Part shown: piece after piece, positions 51,181 to 59,140 of the stretch
Numbering within the stretch: position 1 is the first letter of the stretch
How the letters are laid out: each line of letters starts with the position of its first letter
Assembly (NCBI RefSeq): GCF_001620365.2
Contig: NZ_LQMT02000032.1
Span: 314,577-378,576 of the forward strand
Direction: 5' to 3'
DNA from: Amycolatopsis keratiniphila subsp. keratiniphila
Lineage (GTDB): Bacteria > Actinomycetota > Actinomycetes > Mycobacteriales > Pseudonocardiaceae
DNA length: 64,000 nt
Notes under the pieces: generated by a model
Told to the model about the DNA's origin: nothing
The model's database searches: none
Seen by the model: only the letters and a program-made list of their open reading frames with translations
Translations under genes and position numbers: made by a program

Positions 51181-52049
51181 GCGGCATCGTCGTCGTGGGC
51201 GACGTCGGCCTGGACGTGGTCGCGCGGCACGAGGGCCCGATCCCGCACGGCGGCGACATCCGCGCGAAGGTCCACTTCACCAGCGGCGGCGCCGGTGCGA
51301 ACACCGCGCTGTGGCTGCGGGCCGAGGACACGGAGACCACGCTGGTCGCCCGGATCGGCGACGACTCCGGCGGCCGCATGGTGAAGAGCGAACTGGAGGC
51401 CGCGGGCGTCCGCTGCGAGTTCGCGGTGGATCCCGAGGAGCCGACGTTCTGCGTCGTCGTGCTCGTCGACGGCGCCGGCGAGCGGAGCATGCTCGCCGAC
51501 CGCGCCGCGAACGCGAAGTTCAGTCCCGAGGACGTCACCGAGGCGGCGCTGGCCGGGGCGAGTCACCTGCACCTCTCGGGCTACGTCCTGCTGTACCCGT
51601 CGTCACGGCCCGCGGCGCTCGCCTCGCTGGCCGCGGCGAAGAAGGCCGGGCTGACGACGTCGGTCGACCCGCAGGCGGCGACGCTGATCACCGATCCCGC
51701 GGCCTTCCTCGACGACGTGCGCGGCGTCGACCTGCTGATGCCGAACACCAGCGAGCTGGTCGCGCTGACCGGGTCGAGTGATCCCGAAGCGGCGAAGGAA
51801 CTGCTGGACTACGTCGGCGAGGTCGTGGTCACCGCCGGTCTCGACGGCGCCAGCTGGGTGGACGCGAGCGGCACCATCACCTCGGTGCCCGCGCAGCCGG
51901 CGGAATGCGTCGATTCGACCGGTGCCGGGGACGCCTTCGACGCCGGTGTGCTGGCGGCGTGGCTGCGCGGCGAGTCCACCGTGGAGGTGCTTCGGGCGGG
52001 GACGCGGCTGGGGGCTCGGGCGGTCGCGAAGGTCGGGCCGCAGCCGTAG
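51177..52049 (+). CDS. psuK: PfkB-family sugar kinase, probable pseudouridine kinase
   Basis: Phosphorylates pseudouridine, giving the substrate of PsuG. The 290-residue protein has the PfkB N-terminal GG motif (FTSGGAGANTALWL) and the C-terminal catalytic signature DSTGAGDAFDAGVLAAWL with the base Asp. PsuK assignment rests on coupling with psuG (ATGA overlap at 51177); by itself it could be a ribokinase or adenosine kinase-like enzyme. Convergent with the DUF3099 gene across palindrome copy 3. Confidence 0.88.
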   Translation: MSGIVVVGDVGLDVVARHEGPIPHGGDIRAKVHFTSGGAGANTALWLRAEDTETTLVARIGDDSGGRMVKSELEAAGVRCEFAVDPEEPTFCVVVLVDGAGERSMLADRAANAKFSPEDVTEAALAGASHLHLSGYVLLYPSSRPAALASLAAAKKAGLTTSVDPQAATLITDPAAFLDDVRGVDLLMPNTSELVALTGSSDPEAAKELLDYVGEVVVTAGLDGASWVDASGTITSVPAQPAECVDSTGAGDAFDAGVLAAWLRGESTVEVLRAGTRLGARAVAKVGPQP

Positions 52050-52054
52050 CCGAA

Positions 52055-52109
52055 TGCTATGAACGGTCCGTTCCTTGCAAATTTTGCAAGGAACGGACCG
52101 TTCATAGCA
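52055..52109. repeat. 55-bp palindromic repeat, copy 3
   Basis: Perfect 27-nt arms (52055-52081 and 52083-52109) around T. Same sequence as copy 1 with one extra outer pair T-A. Fills the 73-bp gap between convergent psuK and DUF3099 genes. Confidence 0.92.
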
Positions 52110-52122
52110 CGTGCGAAACGAG

Positions 52123-52455
52123 TCAGCCGCCGTCGATGACGCGGTGACCGGAGCTCTCGATCCGCGTCGGCTCGGCCTGGTACCGGTTGACCTTCTCGCT
52201 CTTGCGCGGCGGCCGGTCGTTGGCGATCAGGACCGCGACCCACGGCAGCGGGATCGAGATCGCGATCAGCGCCAGTGCGAGCCACCAGGTCTGGTAAAAG
52301 ATCCCGGCCAGGATCAGGCAGGGGATGCGGAACGACATCATGATGATGTACTTCCGCTTCCGCTTGGCCAGCTGGTCTTCGTAGGACGGGGCGGCTTCGG
52401 TGATCAGCACCGGAGCGGGTTCCCTCGGTTCGGGACCGTGGGCGGGCGCGTTCAC
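52123..52455 (-). CDS. DUF3099 family membrane protein
   Basis: A 110-residue protein with two membrane helices (about 38-55 SFRIPCLILAGIFYQ and 57-78 WLALALIAISIPLPWVAVLIA) after a basic stretch (QLAKRKRKY). Function unknown. GTG 52455 (VNAPAHG) is chosen because GGAGGT lies six bases upstream. A longer frame overlaps the amidohydrolase gene end. Confidence 0.82.
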   Translation of the reverse strand: MNAPAHGPEPREPAPVLITEAAPSYEDQLAKRKRKYIIMMSFRIPCLILAGIFYQTWWLALALIAISIPLPWVAVLIANDRPPRKSEKVNRYQAEPTRIESSGHRVIDGG

Positions 52456-52493
52456 AGCACCACCTCCGGCTTCCATGCTCCCACTCCCCCGGC

Positions 52494-53762
52494 TCATCCG
52501 ACACCCGGGTGGGTGAGCCGGTGCAAAGCCGCGACCACGAGCGTCTCGACGCCGGCCGAAAGCGTCGGATGCGGGACCGGCGCGAAGAGCGGCGAGTGGT
52601 TCGACGGGATGTCCTGTTCGAAGCGCCCGGCGGTCATCGCGGCGATCACCTTGCCCTCGTCCAGCCCGCCGACCAGCCAGAACACCGACGGCACCCCGGC
52701 GGCGCGGCCGAATTCGCTGAAGTCCTCGCTGCCGGTGACCAGCGGCGCGGGCATCACCCGGCCCTCACCGAAGTGGTCGCGGAAGGCGGCGGTGAGCCCC
52801 TCGGTGGCCGCGTCGTCGTTCTCGGTGACCGGGAACGCGCCGATCCGCTCGATCTCCGGCGGTTTCGGCGCGCCCGCGGTGGCCGCCTCGCCCTGGACGA
52901 TCCGCTCGACCGCCGCGACGACCTTCTCCCGCACGGCCTGGTCGAACGACCGGATGTTGACCTCGAGTACGGCGTTGTCGGCGATGATGTTGTGCGCGGT
53001 GCCGACGTGCAGCGACCCCACGGTCACCACCGCCGATTCGGTCGCCGAGATCTCCCGCGACACGATGGTCTGCAGTTTGAGCACCACGGACGCGGCGAGC
53101 ACGGCGGGATCCACCGTGGTCTCCGGCCGCGAACCGTGCCCGCCCCGGCCGTGCAGGGTGATGCGGAGCGCGTCGGTGGCCGCCATGATCACGCCCGGCC
53201 TGGTCAGCACCCAGCCCGCCGGGCCGGGGACGACATGCTGGCCGAGCACGACGTCGGGCTTGCCGGCGGGTTCGAAGACGCCGTCGCGGACCATGCCGGC
53301 GGCGCCGTCCCCGGCCTCCTCCCCCGGCTGGAAGACGACCATCAGCGTGCCGGACCAGTGCTCGCGTCCGGCCGCGAGCAGCGACGCGGCGCCGGAGAGC
53401 CAGGTGGCGTGCATGTCGTGGCCGCAGGCGTGCATCACCGGGACGTCGCGGCCGTCGGCGTCGACCCCGCGCGCGGTGCTCGCGTACGGCAGGCCGGTCT
53501 TCTCCTCGACCGGCAGCGCGTCGATGTCGGCGCGCAGCATCACCTTCGGGCCGGGGCCGTTGCGCAGCACGCCCAGCACACCGGTACGCCCGATGCCGGT
53601 GTGCACCTCGTAACCGTCGGCCTCCAGGCGCCGCGCCAGTTCGGCGGCGGTGCGGGTTTCGGCGAACGACAGCTCCGGATGCCGGTGGAGGTCGGTGTAC
53701 AGGTCTTCCAATCCGGGCAGCGCCGCCTGCAGCGGTGCCAGGACACTTTCGAGGCTCACCAC
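52494..53762 (-). CDS. M20-family amidohydrolase (hippurate-hydrolase-like)
   Basis: Zinc/Mn-dependent amidohydrolase that removes an acyl group from an amino acid or similar amide. The 422-residue protein has RADIDALPVEE, the metal ligands HACGHDMHAT, the catalytic/metal QPGEEAGDGAAGMV, the dimer-domain HGRGGHGSRPE and a late GSEDFSEFG. GTG 53762 or 53759. Divergent from the methyltransferase gene with 24 bp between starts, so promoters overlap. Substrate not evident (N-acyl amino acid, IAA conjugate or hippurate types are similar). Confidence 0.9.
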   Translation of the reverse strand: MVSLESVLAPLQAALPGLEDLYTDLHRHPELSFAETRTAAELARRLEADGYEVHTGIGRTGVLGVLRNGPGPKVMLRADIDALPVEEKTGLPYASTARGVDADGRDVPVMHACGHDMHATWLSGAASLLAAGREHWSGTLMVVFQPGEEAGDGAAGMVRDGVFEPAGKPDVVLGQHVVPGPAGWVLTRPGVIMAATDALRITLHGRGGHGSRPETTVDPAVLAASVVLKLQTIVSREISATESAVVTVGSLHVGTAHNIIADNAVLEVNIRSFDQAVREKVVAAVERIVQGEAATAGAPKPPEIERIGAFPVTENDDAATEGLTAAFRDHFGEGRVMPAPLVTGSEDFSEFGRAAGVPSVFWLVGGLDEGKVIAAMTAGRFEQDIPSNHSPLFAPVPHPTLSAGVETLVVAALHRLTHPGVG

Positions 53763-53786
53763 GTCATCCTGGCAGTATTACCGACC
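53763..53786. promoter_or_regulatory. Compact divergent promoter region
   Basis: Only 24 bp separate two divergent starts. GTATTA (53775-53780) is six bases before GTG 53787; its complement TAATAC can act as the -10 of the amidohydrolase gene. Both transcripts would be almost leaderless. Confidence 0.45.
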
Positions 53787-55283
53787 GTGAGCACACGAGC
53801 GGCCCTCCCCGACCTGTCCGACGACGTTTGCGCGAGGCTCCGTGACGCCTTCCGCCGGACGGGTTACGACGCCGACGGCGTGGTCGGCGCCCTCGGCTCC
53901 GCGCACGGCGCCCTCGGGCGCGGCGAACCCGAACTCGCCTACCGCGCGACACGCGACGCGGGTGAGCTCGGCACGCTGATCCGGCTGTTCCTCCTGGGTT
54001 CGACCGAACCGGAGAAGGACGTCGAGGCCGCTTTCGCGCCGCTTTCCCTCGATGATGCGGTCGCCGCCACCCTGCTCGTGCCCGTGGCCGACGGCTACCG
54101 CGCCGGGCTCGACGTCCGCCCGCACGGCGACGACGAAGGCTCGTGGTGGGTCGTCGCCGACCTCGACGCCGACATCCTGGGCCGCACCGTGCCCGAAGAC
54201 CACGTGCTCGGCGTCGGGCACGCCTCCCTCAGCCTGATCCGGGCCACCAGCCGCCGCGAGGTCGGCAGCCTGCTCGACGTCGGCACCGGCAACGGCGTCC
54301 AGGCGCTGCACGCCACCCGGCACGCGAAGAAGGTCACCGCGACCGACGTCTCGGCCCGTGCGCTGGCGCTGGCCGCGGCGACGTTCCGGCTCAACGAACT
54401 GGACGTCGAACTCGTCCGCGGCGAATGGTTCGCGCCGGTCGCGCGGCGCCGGTTCGACCAGATCGTCTGCAATCCGCCGTTCGTGGTGGGCCCGCCGCGG
54501 GTCGACTACACCTACCGCGACTCCGGTCTCGCCGGTGACGACGCCAGCGCGCTCGTGGTGCGGCAGCTGCCCGGGTTCCTCAACGACGGCGGCACCGGCC
54601 AGCTCCTGGCGTCCTGGCTGCACGTCAAGGGTGAGGACTGGGGCGACCGGGTGACCCGCTGGCTGCCGGCCGAGACCGACGCGTGGTTCGTCCAGCGGGA
54701 CATCGCCGATCCGGGGCTGTATGTCGGCACATGGCTGCGTGACGCGGGTATCGACCCCCGCTCTCCCGAAGGCCGCGCGAAATCCGGAGCGTGGCTCGAC
54801 TGGTTCGACGAAAACGACGTCCAGGGCATCGGGTTCGGCTTCGTGACGCTTCGCCGGGCGGACGGCGCCACTCCGACGATCGTGTGCGAGGACCTGCGCC
54901 AGGCCTACGACGACCCGCTGGGCGCCGAGGCCGCGAACTGGCTGGATCGGGTGGAATGGCTGCGCACCAACGGGGATTCGCTCCTCGATGTCCGGTTCAG
55001 GGTCCCGGAGACCGTTCTTCTGGAGAGCGTCGCCGAGCCGGGTGAGGAGGGCTGGGCCACGACCGTACAGCGGCTGCACCGCACCGACGGTCCCGGTTGG
55101 TCGCACGAAGTGGACGAACTCGCGACACGGCTGCTCGCCGGTTGCCAGGGCGCATTGCCCTTGGAGGACCTGATCGTGCTCCTGGCGGCCGCTCAGGGCC
55201 TGGAACCGGAGGAACTGGCCGAGGCCGCGCTGCCCGTCGTCCGGGAACTGGTCCGGCACGGCATGCTGCTGCCCGCCGTCTGA
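53787..55283 (+). CDS. Class I methyltransferase with NPPF motif
   Basis: A 498-residue protein with a central methyltransferase domain: motif I LLDVGTGNGVQALHA near residue 170 and motif IV IVCNPPFVVGPP near 230. The NPPF motif is typical of enzymes that methylate amino groups of glutamine, adenine or guanine in proteins, DNA or RNA. The N-terminal 150 and C-terminal 200 residues are family-specific helices. GTG 53787 behind a GTATTA box. Its stop shares one base with the dtd start (TGATG). Target unknown. Confidence 0.85.
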   Translation: MSTRAALPDLSDDVCARLRDAFRRTGYDADGVVGALGSAHGALGRGEPELAYRATRDAGELGTLIRLFLLGSTEPEKDVEAAFAPLSLDDAVAATLLVPVADGYRAGLDVRPHGDDEGSWWVVADLDADILGRTVPEDHVLGVGHASLSLIRATSRREVGSLLDVGTGNGVQALHATRHAKKVTATDVSARALALAAATFRLNELDVELVRGEWFAPVARRRFDQIVCNPPFVVGPPRVDYTYRDSGLAGDDASALVVRQLPGFLNDGGTGQLLASWLHVKGEDWGDRVTRWLPAETDAWFVQRDIADPGLYVGTWLRDAGIDPRSPEGRAKSGAWLDWFDENDVQGIGFGFVTLRRADGATPTIVCEDLRQAYDDPLGAEAANWLDRVEWLRTNGDSLLDVRFRVPETVLLESVAEPGEEGWATTVQRLHRTDGPGWSHEVDELATRLLAGCQGALPLEDLIVLLAAAQGLEPEELAEAALPVVRELVRHGMLLPAV

Positions 55284-55708
55284 TGCGGGCGGTGGTGGCG
55301 AGGGTCACGGAAGCGAGCGTGACCGTCGGCGACGAGGTGACCGGCGCCATCGACGAGCCGGGTTTGCTGGTGCTGCTGGGAATCCATGTCGACGATGACG
55401 TGTCGAAAGTGCCGACGATGGCCCGCAAACTGCACGAAGCTCGCATACTTCGCGACGAGGAGTCGTGCGCCACCACCGGCGCCCCTCTTCTGGTGGTAAG
55501 CCAGTTCACTCTTTACGGCGACACCCGCAAAGGCCGCCGTCCGTCCTGGACCGCGGCCGCCCGTCCCGAGGTCGCCGAACCGCTCGTGACGGCGGTCGTC
55601 GACGCGCTGCGCGAACGCGGCGCACGGGTCGAAACCGGTCGCTTCGGGGCCATGATGGCGGTCCGGAGCGTGAACGACGGTCCGTTCACCCTCCTCATAG
55701 AGGTCTAG
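55283..55708 (+). CDS. dtd: D-aminoacyl-tRNA deacylase
   Basis: Removes D-amino acids (and glycine mischarged on tRNA-Ala) from tRNA. The 141-residue protein carries both active-site motifs, SQFTLYGDTRKGRRPSW (about residue 72) and the cross-subunit NDGPFTLLIEV at the end, which is the Gly-cisPro-type loop region in the family. ATG 55283 overlaps the methyltransferase stop by 1 bp. sigB follows after 247 bp. Confidence 0.96.
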   Translation: MRAVVARVTEASVTVGDEVTGAIDEPGLLVLLGIHVDDDVSKVPTMARKLHEARILRDEESCATTGAPLLVVSQFTLYGDTRKGRRPSWTAAARPEVAEPLVTAVVDALRERGARVETGRFGAMMAVRSVNDGPFTLLIEV

Positions 55709-55807
55709 ACCACGTTTCTTTCTCCCCCGCACGGGCATTCTCAGGAAAAGCTCAGGGTTGGTCGAGCAACGCCCCAGGTCGGCCACCCGTCTCCTCTGTA
55801 GCGGCCG

Positions 55808-55833
55808 GGAACGTTTTCGGACCTCCCGGCGTT
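55808..55833 (+). promoter_or_regulatory. SigR/SigH-type ECF promoter of sigB
   Basis: GGAAC (55808-55812), then 18 bases, then GTT (55831-55833): an exact match to the GGAAY-N18-GTT consensus of SigR (Streptomyces) and SigH (Mycobacterium), which respond to thiol-oxidative stress. It lies about 120 bp upstream of the sigB start. In M. tuberculosis, sigB is known to be under SigE/SigH control, which supports the call. Confidence 0.75.
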
Positions 55834-55955
55834 GAGCCAAGTGTCCAGCCAAGCTGGGCCGACGAGGAGTAGCGGGTTTTCCACAGGGCCTGCTACGCCG
55901 AGGCGGATCCGGCGGACACATCGCAGCACGTTCAGCCCGTGACCGGGGAGGCAGA

Positions 55956-56987
55956 ATGTCAGTCCAGACTCTCGAACGCGAAGCGCGCGGGATTCGCGAG
56001 CGCCGTATCCCGGCGCAATCCACCCAGGAGCCGGTGAGCACGGGGGCGCTCACCGACGCCGACCTCGACGCCCAGAGCCCGGCCGCGGACCTCGTTCGCG
56101 TGTACCTCAACGGAATCGGCAAAACGGCGCTGCTGTCCGCCGCCGACGAGGTCGAGCTGGCCAAGCGCATCGAAGCCGGCGTGTTCGCCCAGCACATGCT
56201 GGACACCGCCGAGGGCCTCACGCCGAAGCGGCGTTCGGAGATGTCCGCCCTCGTGCGTGACGGCCACAGCGCGAAGAACCACCTGCTGGAGGCCAACCTC
56301 CGCCTCGTGGTCTCGCTCGCGAAGCGCTACACCGGCCGGGGGATGCCGCTGCTCGACCTGATCCAGGAGGGGAACCTGGGTCTGATCCGCGCGGTGGAGA
56401 AGTTCGACTACTCCAAGGGGTTCAAGTTCTCGACGTACGCCACCTGGTGGATCCGCCAGGCCATCACCAGGGGGATGGCCGACCAGGGACGCACCATCCG
56501 GCTGCCGGTCCACCTGGTGGAACAGGTGAACAAGCTGGCGCGTATCAAGCGCGACCTGCACCAGCAGCTCGGCCGGGACGCCACCCACGAGGAGCTGGCC
56601 GCCGAATCGGGCATCCCGGCGCACAAGATCTCCGACCTGCTCGACCACTCGCGTGACCCGGTGAGCCTCGACATGCCGGTCGGCACCGAGGAGGACGCCC
56701 CGCTCGGTGACTTCATCGAGGACTCCGAGGCGACCGACGCCGAGAGCGCCGTGATCTCCGGTCTGCTCCAGGACGACCTGCGCCGCGTGCTCGCGACGCT
56801 GGACGACCGCGAGTCCCAGGTGATCCGCCTGCGCTACGGCCTCGACGACGGCCAGCCGCGCACGCTCGACCAGATCGGCAAGCACTTCGGGCTTTCCCGT
56901 GAGCGCGTTCGGCAGATCGAGCGAGAGGTCATGTCGAAGCTGCGTCAAGGTGAGCGGGCGGACCGTCTGCGCGCCTACGCTTCGTAG
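55956..56987 (+). CDS. sigB: Group 2 sigma factor SigB
   Basis: A 343-residue sigma-70 factor closely related to SigA but without the long N-terminal extension. Region 1.2 starts at DLVRVYLNGIGKTALL; region 2 has FDYSKGFKFSTYATWWIRQAI; region 3 LVEQVNKLARIKRDL; region 4 GLSRERVRQIEREVMSKLR. It is the general-stress/stationary-phase factor (Rv2710 counterpart). ATG 55956 follows GGGGAGG. A SigR/SigH-type promoter upstream suggests oxidative-stress induction. Confidence 0.95.
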   Translation: MSVQTLEREARGIRERRIPAQSTQEPVSTGALTDADLDAQSPAADLVRVYLNGIGKTALLSAADEVELAKRIEAGVFAQHMLDTAEGLTPKRRSEMSALVRDGHSAKNHLLEANLRLVVSLAKRYTGRGMPLLDLIQEGNLGLIRAVEKFDYSKGFKFSTYATWWIRQAITRGMADQGRTIRLPVHLVEQVNKLARIKRDLHQQLGRDATHEELAAESGIPAHKISDLLDHSRDPVSLDMPVGTEEDAPLGDFIEDSEATDAESAVISGLLQDDLRRVLATLDDRESQVIRLRYGLDDGQPRTLDQIGKHFGLSRERVRQIEREVMSKLRQGERADRLRAYAS

Positions 56988-57209
56988 CGCCATAGAGCCT
57001 TTCGGCGCGGATAAAGCAACACCCGTTCGGCAGCGTTGACTTATGACCTGCGTCACGAGACCGTCGAGCAGGTAAAAAGTCTTCGCGGTCGGGTGTTCGC
57101 GCCCGGATCGCTTTCCCCGGGAGGTCGGGTCCGTCGGGGTGGGCCCGGCCTCCCGAACCATTTGTCCGGCGCGACGACAAATTGCAGCGCGGGAATTGCA
57201 CTCGGTCCC
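56988..57209 (+). other. Gene-free stretch after sigB
   Basis: Together with the palindrome at 57210 and the leader of the fumarase gene, this forms a 392-bp gap. TTGACT lies at 57035 but no -10 follows at normal spacing. Open frames here have no protein-like sequence. I see no RNA gene. Confidence 0.35.
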
Positions 57210-57263
57210 GTGGGTCGTGAGTGGCGTTTCGGGTTCTAACCCGAAACGCCACTCACGACCCAC
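57210..57263. repeat. 54-bp perfect palindrome upstream of the fumarase gene
   Basis: 26-nt arms (57210-57235 and 57238-57263) with a CT centre; the arm begins GTGGGTCGTGAGTGGCGTTT. Unrelated in sequence to the 53-55 bp repeat at 19454, but the same size and build. It lies between sigB and fum, genes on the same strand, and may end sigB transcription. Confidence 0.88.
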
Positions 57264-57379
57264 TCGCGCTGGCACCCACCCGCAGTGGCCCCGGTTACGT
57301 CAGCCGTGGCCTCTCGGGCGCCTCGGCCGGACTTGGGTACCGTGAGCGGGTTCCCGATGCCGGCAAAGGAGCCCGCGCA

Positions 57380-59038
57380 GTGGCGCCCACCACGTTCCAG
57401 TACACCGAAGTCCTTCCCCTCGCCAAGGACACCCGCACCGAGTACCGGCTGATCGGCACCGAAGGTGTCGAGGTCGTCGAAGCCGCGGGCCGGAAGTTCC
57501 TCAAGGTCGAGCCCGAGGCGCTGACCAAGCTCGCCAAGACCGCGATCACCGACATCCAGCACCTGTTGCGCTCGTCACACCTGGCGCAGCTGCGCGCGAT
57601 CGTCGACGACCCCGAGGCCAGCGGCAACGACCGGTTCGTCGCGATGGACCTGCTGCGCAACGCGGCGATCTCCGCCGGCGGCGTCCTCCCGATGTGCCAG
57701 GACACCGGCACCGCGATCGTGATCGGCAAACGCGGCGAAGGCGTGCTCACCGGCGCGGACGACGAGCGCGCTCTCTCGCGCGGTATTTTCGACGCGTATC
57801 AGGAGTTGAATCTGCGCTATTCGCAGATGGCGCCGGTGAATTTCTGGGATGAGCGCAATACGGGCACCAACTTGCCCGCGCAGATCGAGCTCTATCACAA
57901 AGACGGCCAGGGCGACCCGAGCTATGAATTCCTGTTCATGGCCAAGGGCGGTGGCAGCGCGAACAAGACGTTCCTCTATCAGGAAACGAAAGCCGTCCTG
58001 AACCCGAAGCGGCTCGCGAAGTTCCTCGACGAGAAGCTGCGCAGCCTCGGCACCGCGGCCTGCCCGCCGTACCACCTCGCGATCGTCGTCGGCGGCACGT
58101 CGGCGGAATTCAACCTGAAGGTCGCGAAGCTGGCCTCTGCCCGCTATCTCGACGACCTGCCCACCGAGGGTTCCGAGCTGGGTCACGGTTTCCGCGACGT
58201 CGACCTCGAACAGCAGGTGCTGGAGATGACGCGCCAGTTCGGCATCGGCGCGCAGTTCGGCGGCAAGTACTTCTGCCACGACGTCCGCGTGATCCGCCTG
58301 CCGCGCCACGGCGCGTCCTGCCCGGTCGGCGTCGCCGTGTCGTGCTCGGCCGACCGCCAGGCGAAGGCGAAGATCACCGCCGACGGCGTGTTCCTGGAGC
58401 AGCTCGAGCGCGACCCGGCGCAGTTCCTGCCGGACGTCACCGAGGACGACCTGTCCGACGAGGTGGTGACCGTCGACCTGAACCGGCCGATGGCCGAGAT
58501 CCGCGCCCAGCTCTCGCAGCTGCCGGTGAAGACCCGCCTGTCGCTGACCGGCCCGCTCGTCGTCGCCCGCGACATCGCGCACGCGAAGATCGCCGAGCGG
58601 CTCGACGCGGGTGAAGAGATGCCTCAGTACCTTCGCGACCACCCCGTGTACTACGCGGGCCCGGCGAAGACGCCCGAGGGCTACGCGTCGGGTTCGTTCG
58701 GGCCGACCACCGCGGGTCGTATGGACTCCTACGTCGAGCAGTTCCAGGCCGCGGGCGGTTCGCTGGTGATGCTGGCGAAAGGCAACCGGTCCAAGAAGGT
58801 GACCGCCGCGTGCAACGAGCACGGCGGGTTCTACCTCGGCTCGATCGGCGGCCCGGCCGCGCGGCTCGCGCAGGACTGCATCAAGAAGGTCGACGTGCTC
58901 GAGTACGCCGAGCTGGGGATGGAAGCGGTCTGGAAGATCGAGGTCGAGGACTTCCCCGCGTTCATCGTGATCGACGACAAGGGCAACGACTTCTTCGAGG
59001 CCACGTCGGAACCGGTGCTGCAGATCAGCTTCCGCTGA
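57380..59038 (+). CDS. fum: Class I fumarate hydratase (iron-sulfur)
   Basis: Interconverts fumarate and malate in the TCA cycle. The 552-residue protein is the single-chain class I form with cysteines for a [4Fe-4S] cluster at residues 106 (PMCQDTGTA), 228 (TAACPPYH) and 314 (GASCPVG), matching E. coli FumA 105, 224 and 318. The C-terminal beta domain contains GPTTAGRMDSYVE and GFYLGSIGGPAA. GTG 57380 follows AAAGGAG by eight bases. The iron-sulfur cluster makes it oxygen/ROS-sensitive. Convergent with the lipoprotein genes across two palindromes. Confidence 0.95.
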   Translation: MAPTTFQYTEVLPLAKDTRTEYRLIGTEGVEVVEAAGRKFLKVEPEALTKLAKTAITDIQHLLRSSHLAQLRAIVDDPEASGNDRFVAMDLLRNAAISAGGVLPMCQDTGTAIVIGKRGEGVLTGADDERALSRGIFDAYQELNLRYSQMAPVNFWDERNTGTNLPAQIELYHKDGQGDPSYEFLFMAKGGGSANKTFLYQETKAVLNPKRLAKFLDEKLRSLGTAACPPYHLAIVVGGTSAEFNLKVAKLASARYLDDLPTEGSELGHGFRDVDLEQQVLEMTRQFGIGAQFGGKYFCHDVRVIRLPRHGASCPVGVAVSCSADRQAKAKITADGVFLEQLERDPAQFLPDVTEDDLSDEVVTVDLNRPMAEIRAQLSQLPVKTRLSLTGPLVVARDIAHAKIAERLDAGEEMPQYLRDHPVYYAGPAKTPEGYASGSFGPTTAGRMDSYVEQFQAAGGSLVMLAKGNRSKKVTAACNEHGGFYLGSIGGPAARLAQDCIKKVDVLEYAELGMEAVWKIEVEDFPAFIVIDDKGNDFFEATSEPVLQISFR

Positions 59039-59051
59039 CAGCCCGGCCCAG

Positions 59052-59106
59052 TGTCATGAAAGGGTCGTTCAGGACGTTTTTCGTCCTGAACGACCCTTTC
59101 ATGACA
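59052..59106. repeat. 55-bp palindrome in the fum/lipoprotein convergent gap
   Basis: Perfect 25-nt arms (59052-59076 and 59082-59106) around TTTTT; the arm begins TGTCATGAAAGGGTCGTTCA. Fourteen bases after the fum stop. Same size class as the repeat at 59141, 35 bp away, but a different sequence apart from the ATGAA entry. Confidence 0.9.
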
Positions 59107-59140
59107 TCCCGGGGATGTCCGCCCTGACGTCAGTGCAGGA

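Noticed and set aside
57036..57239. Small open frame between sigB and fum
   Set aside because: It reads into the 57210 palindrome and has no start signal; the region is better explained as non-coding.
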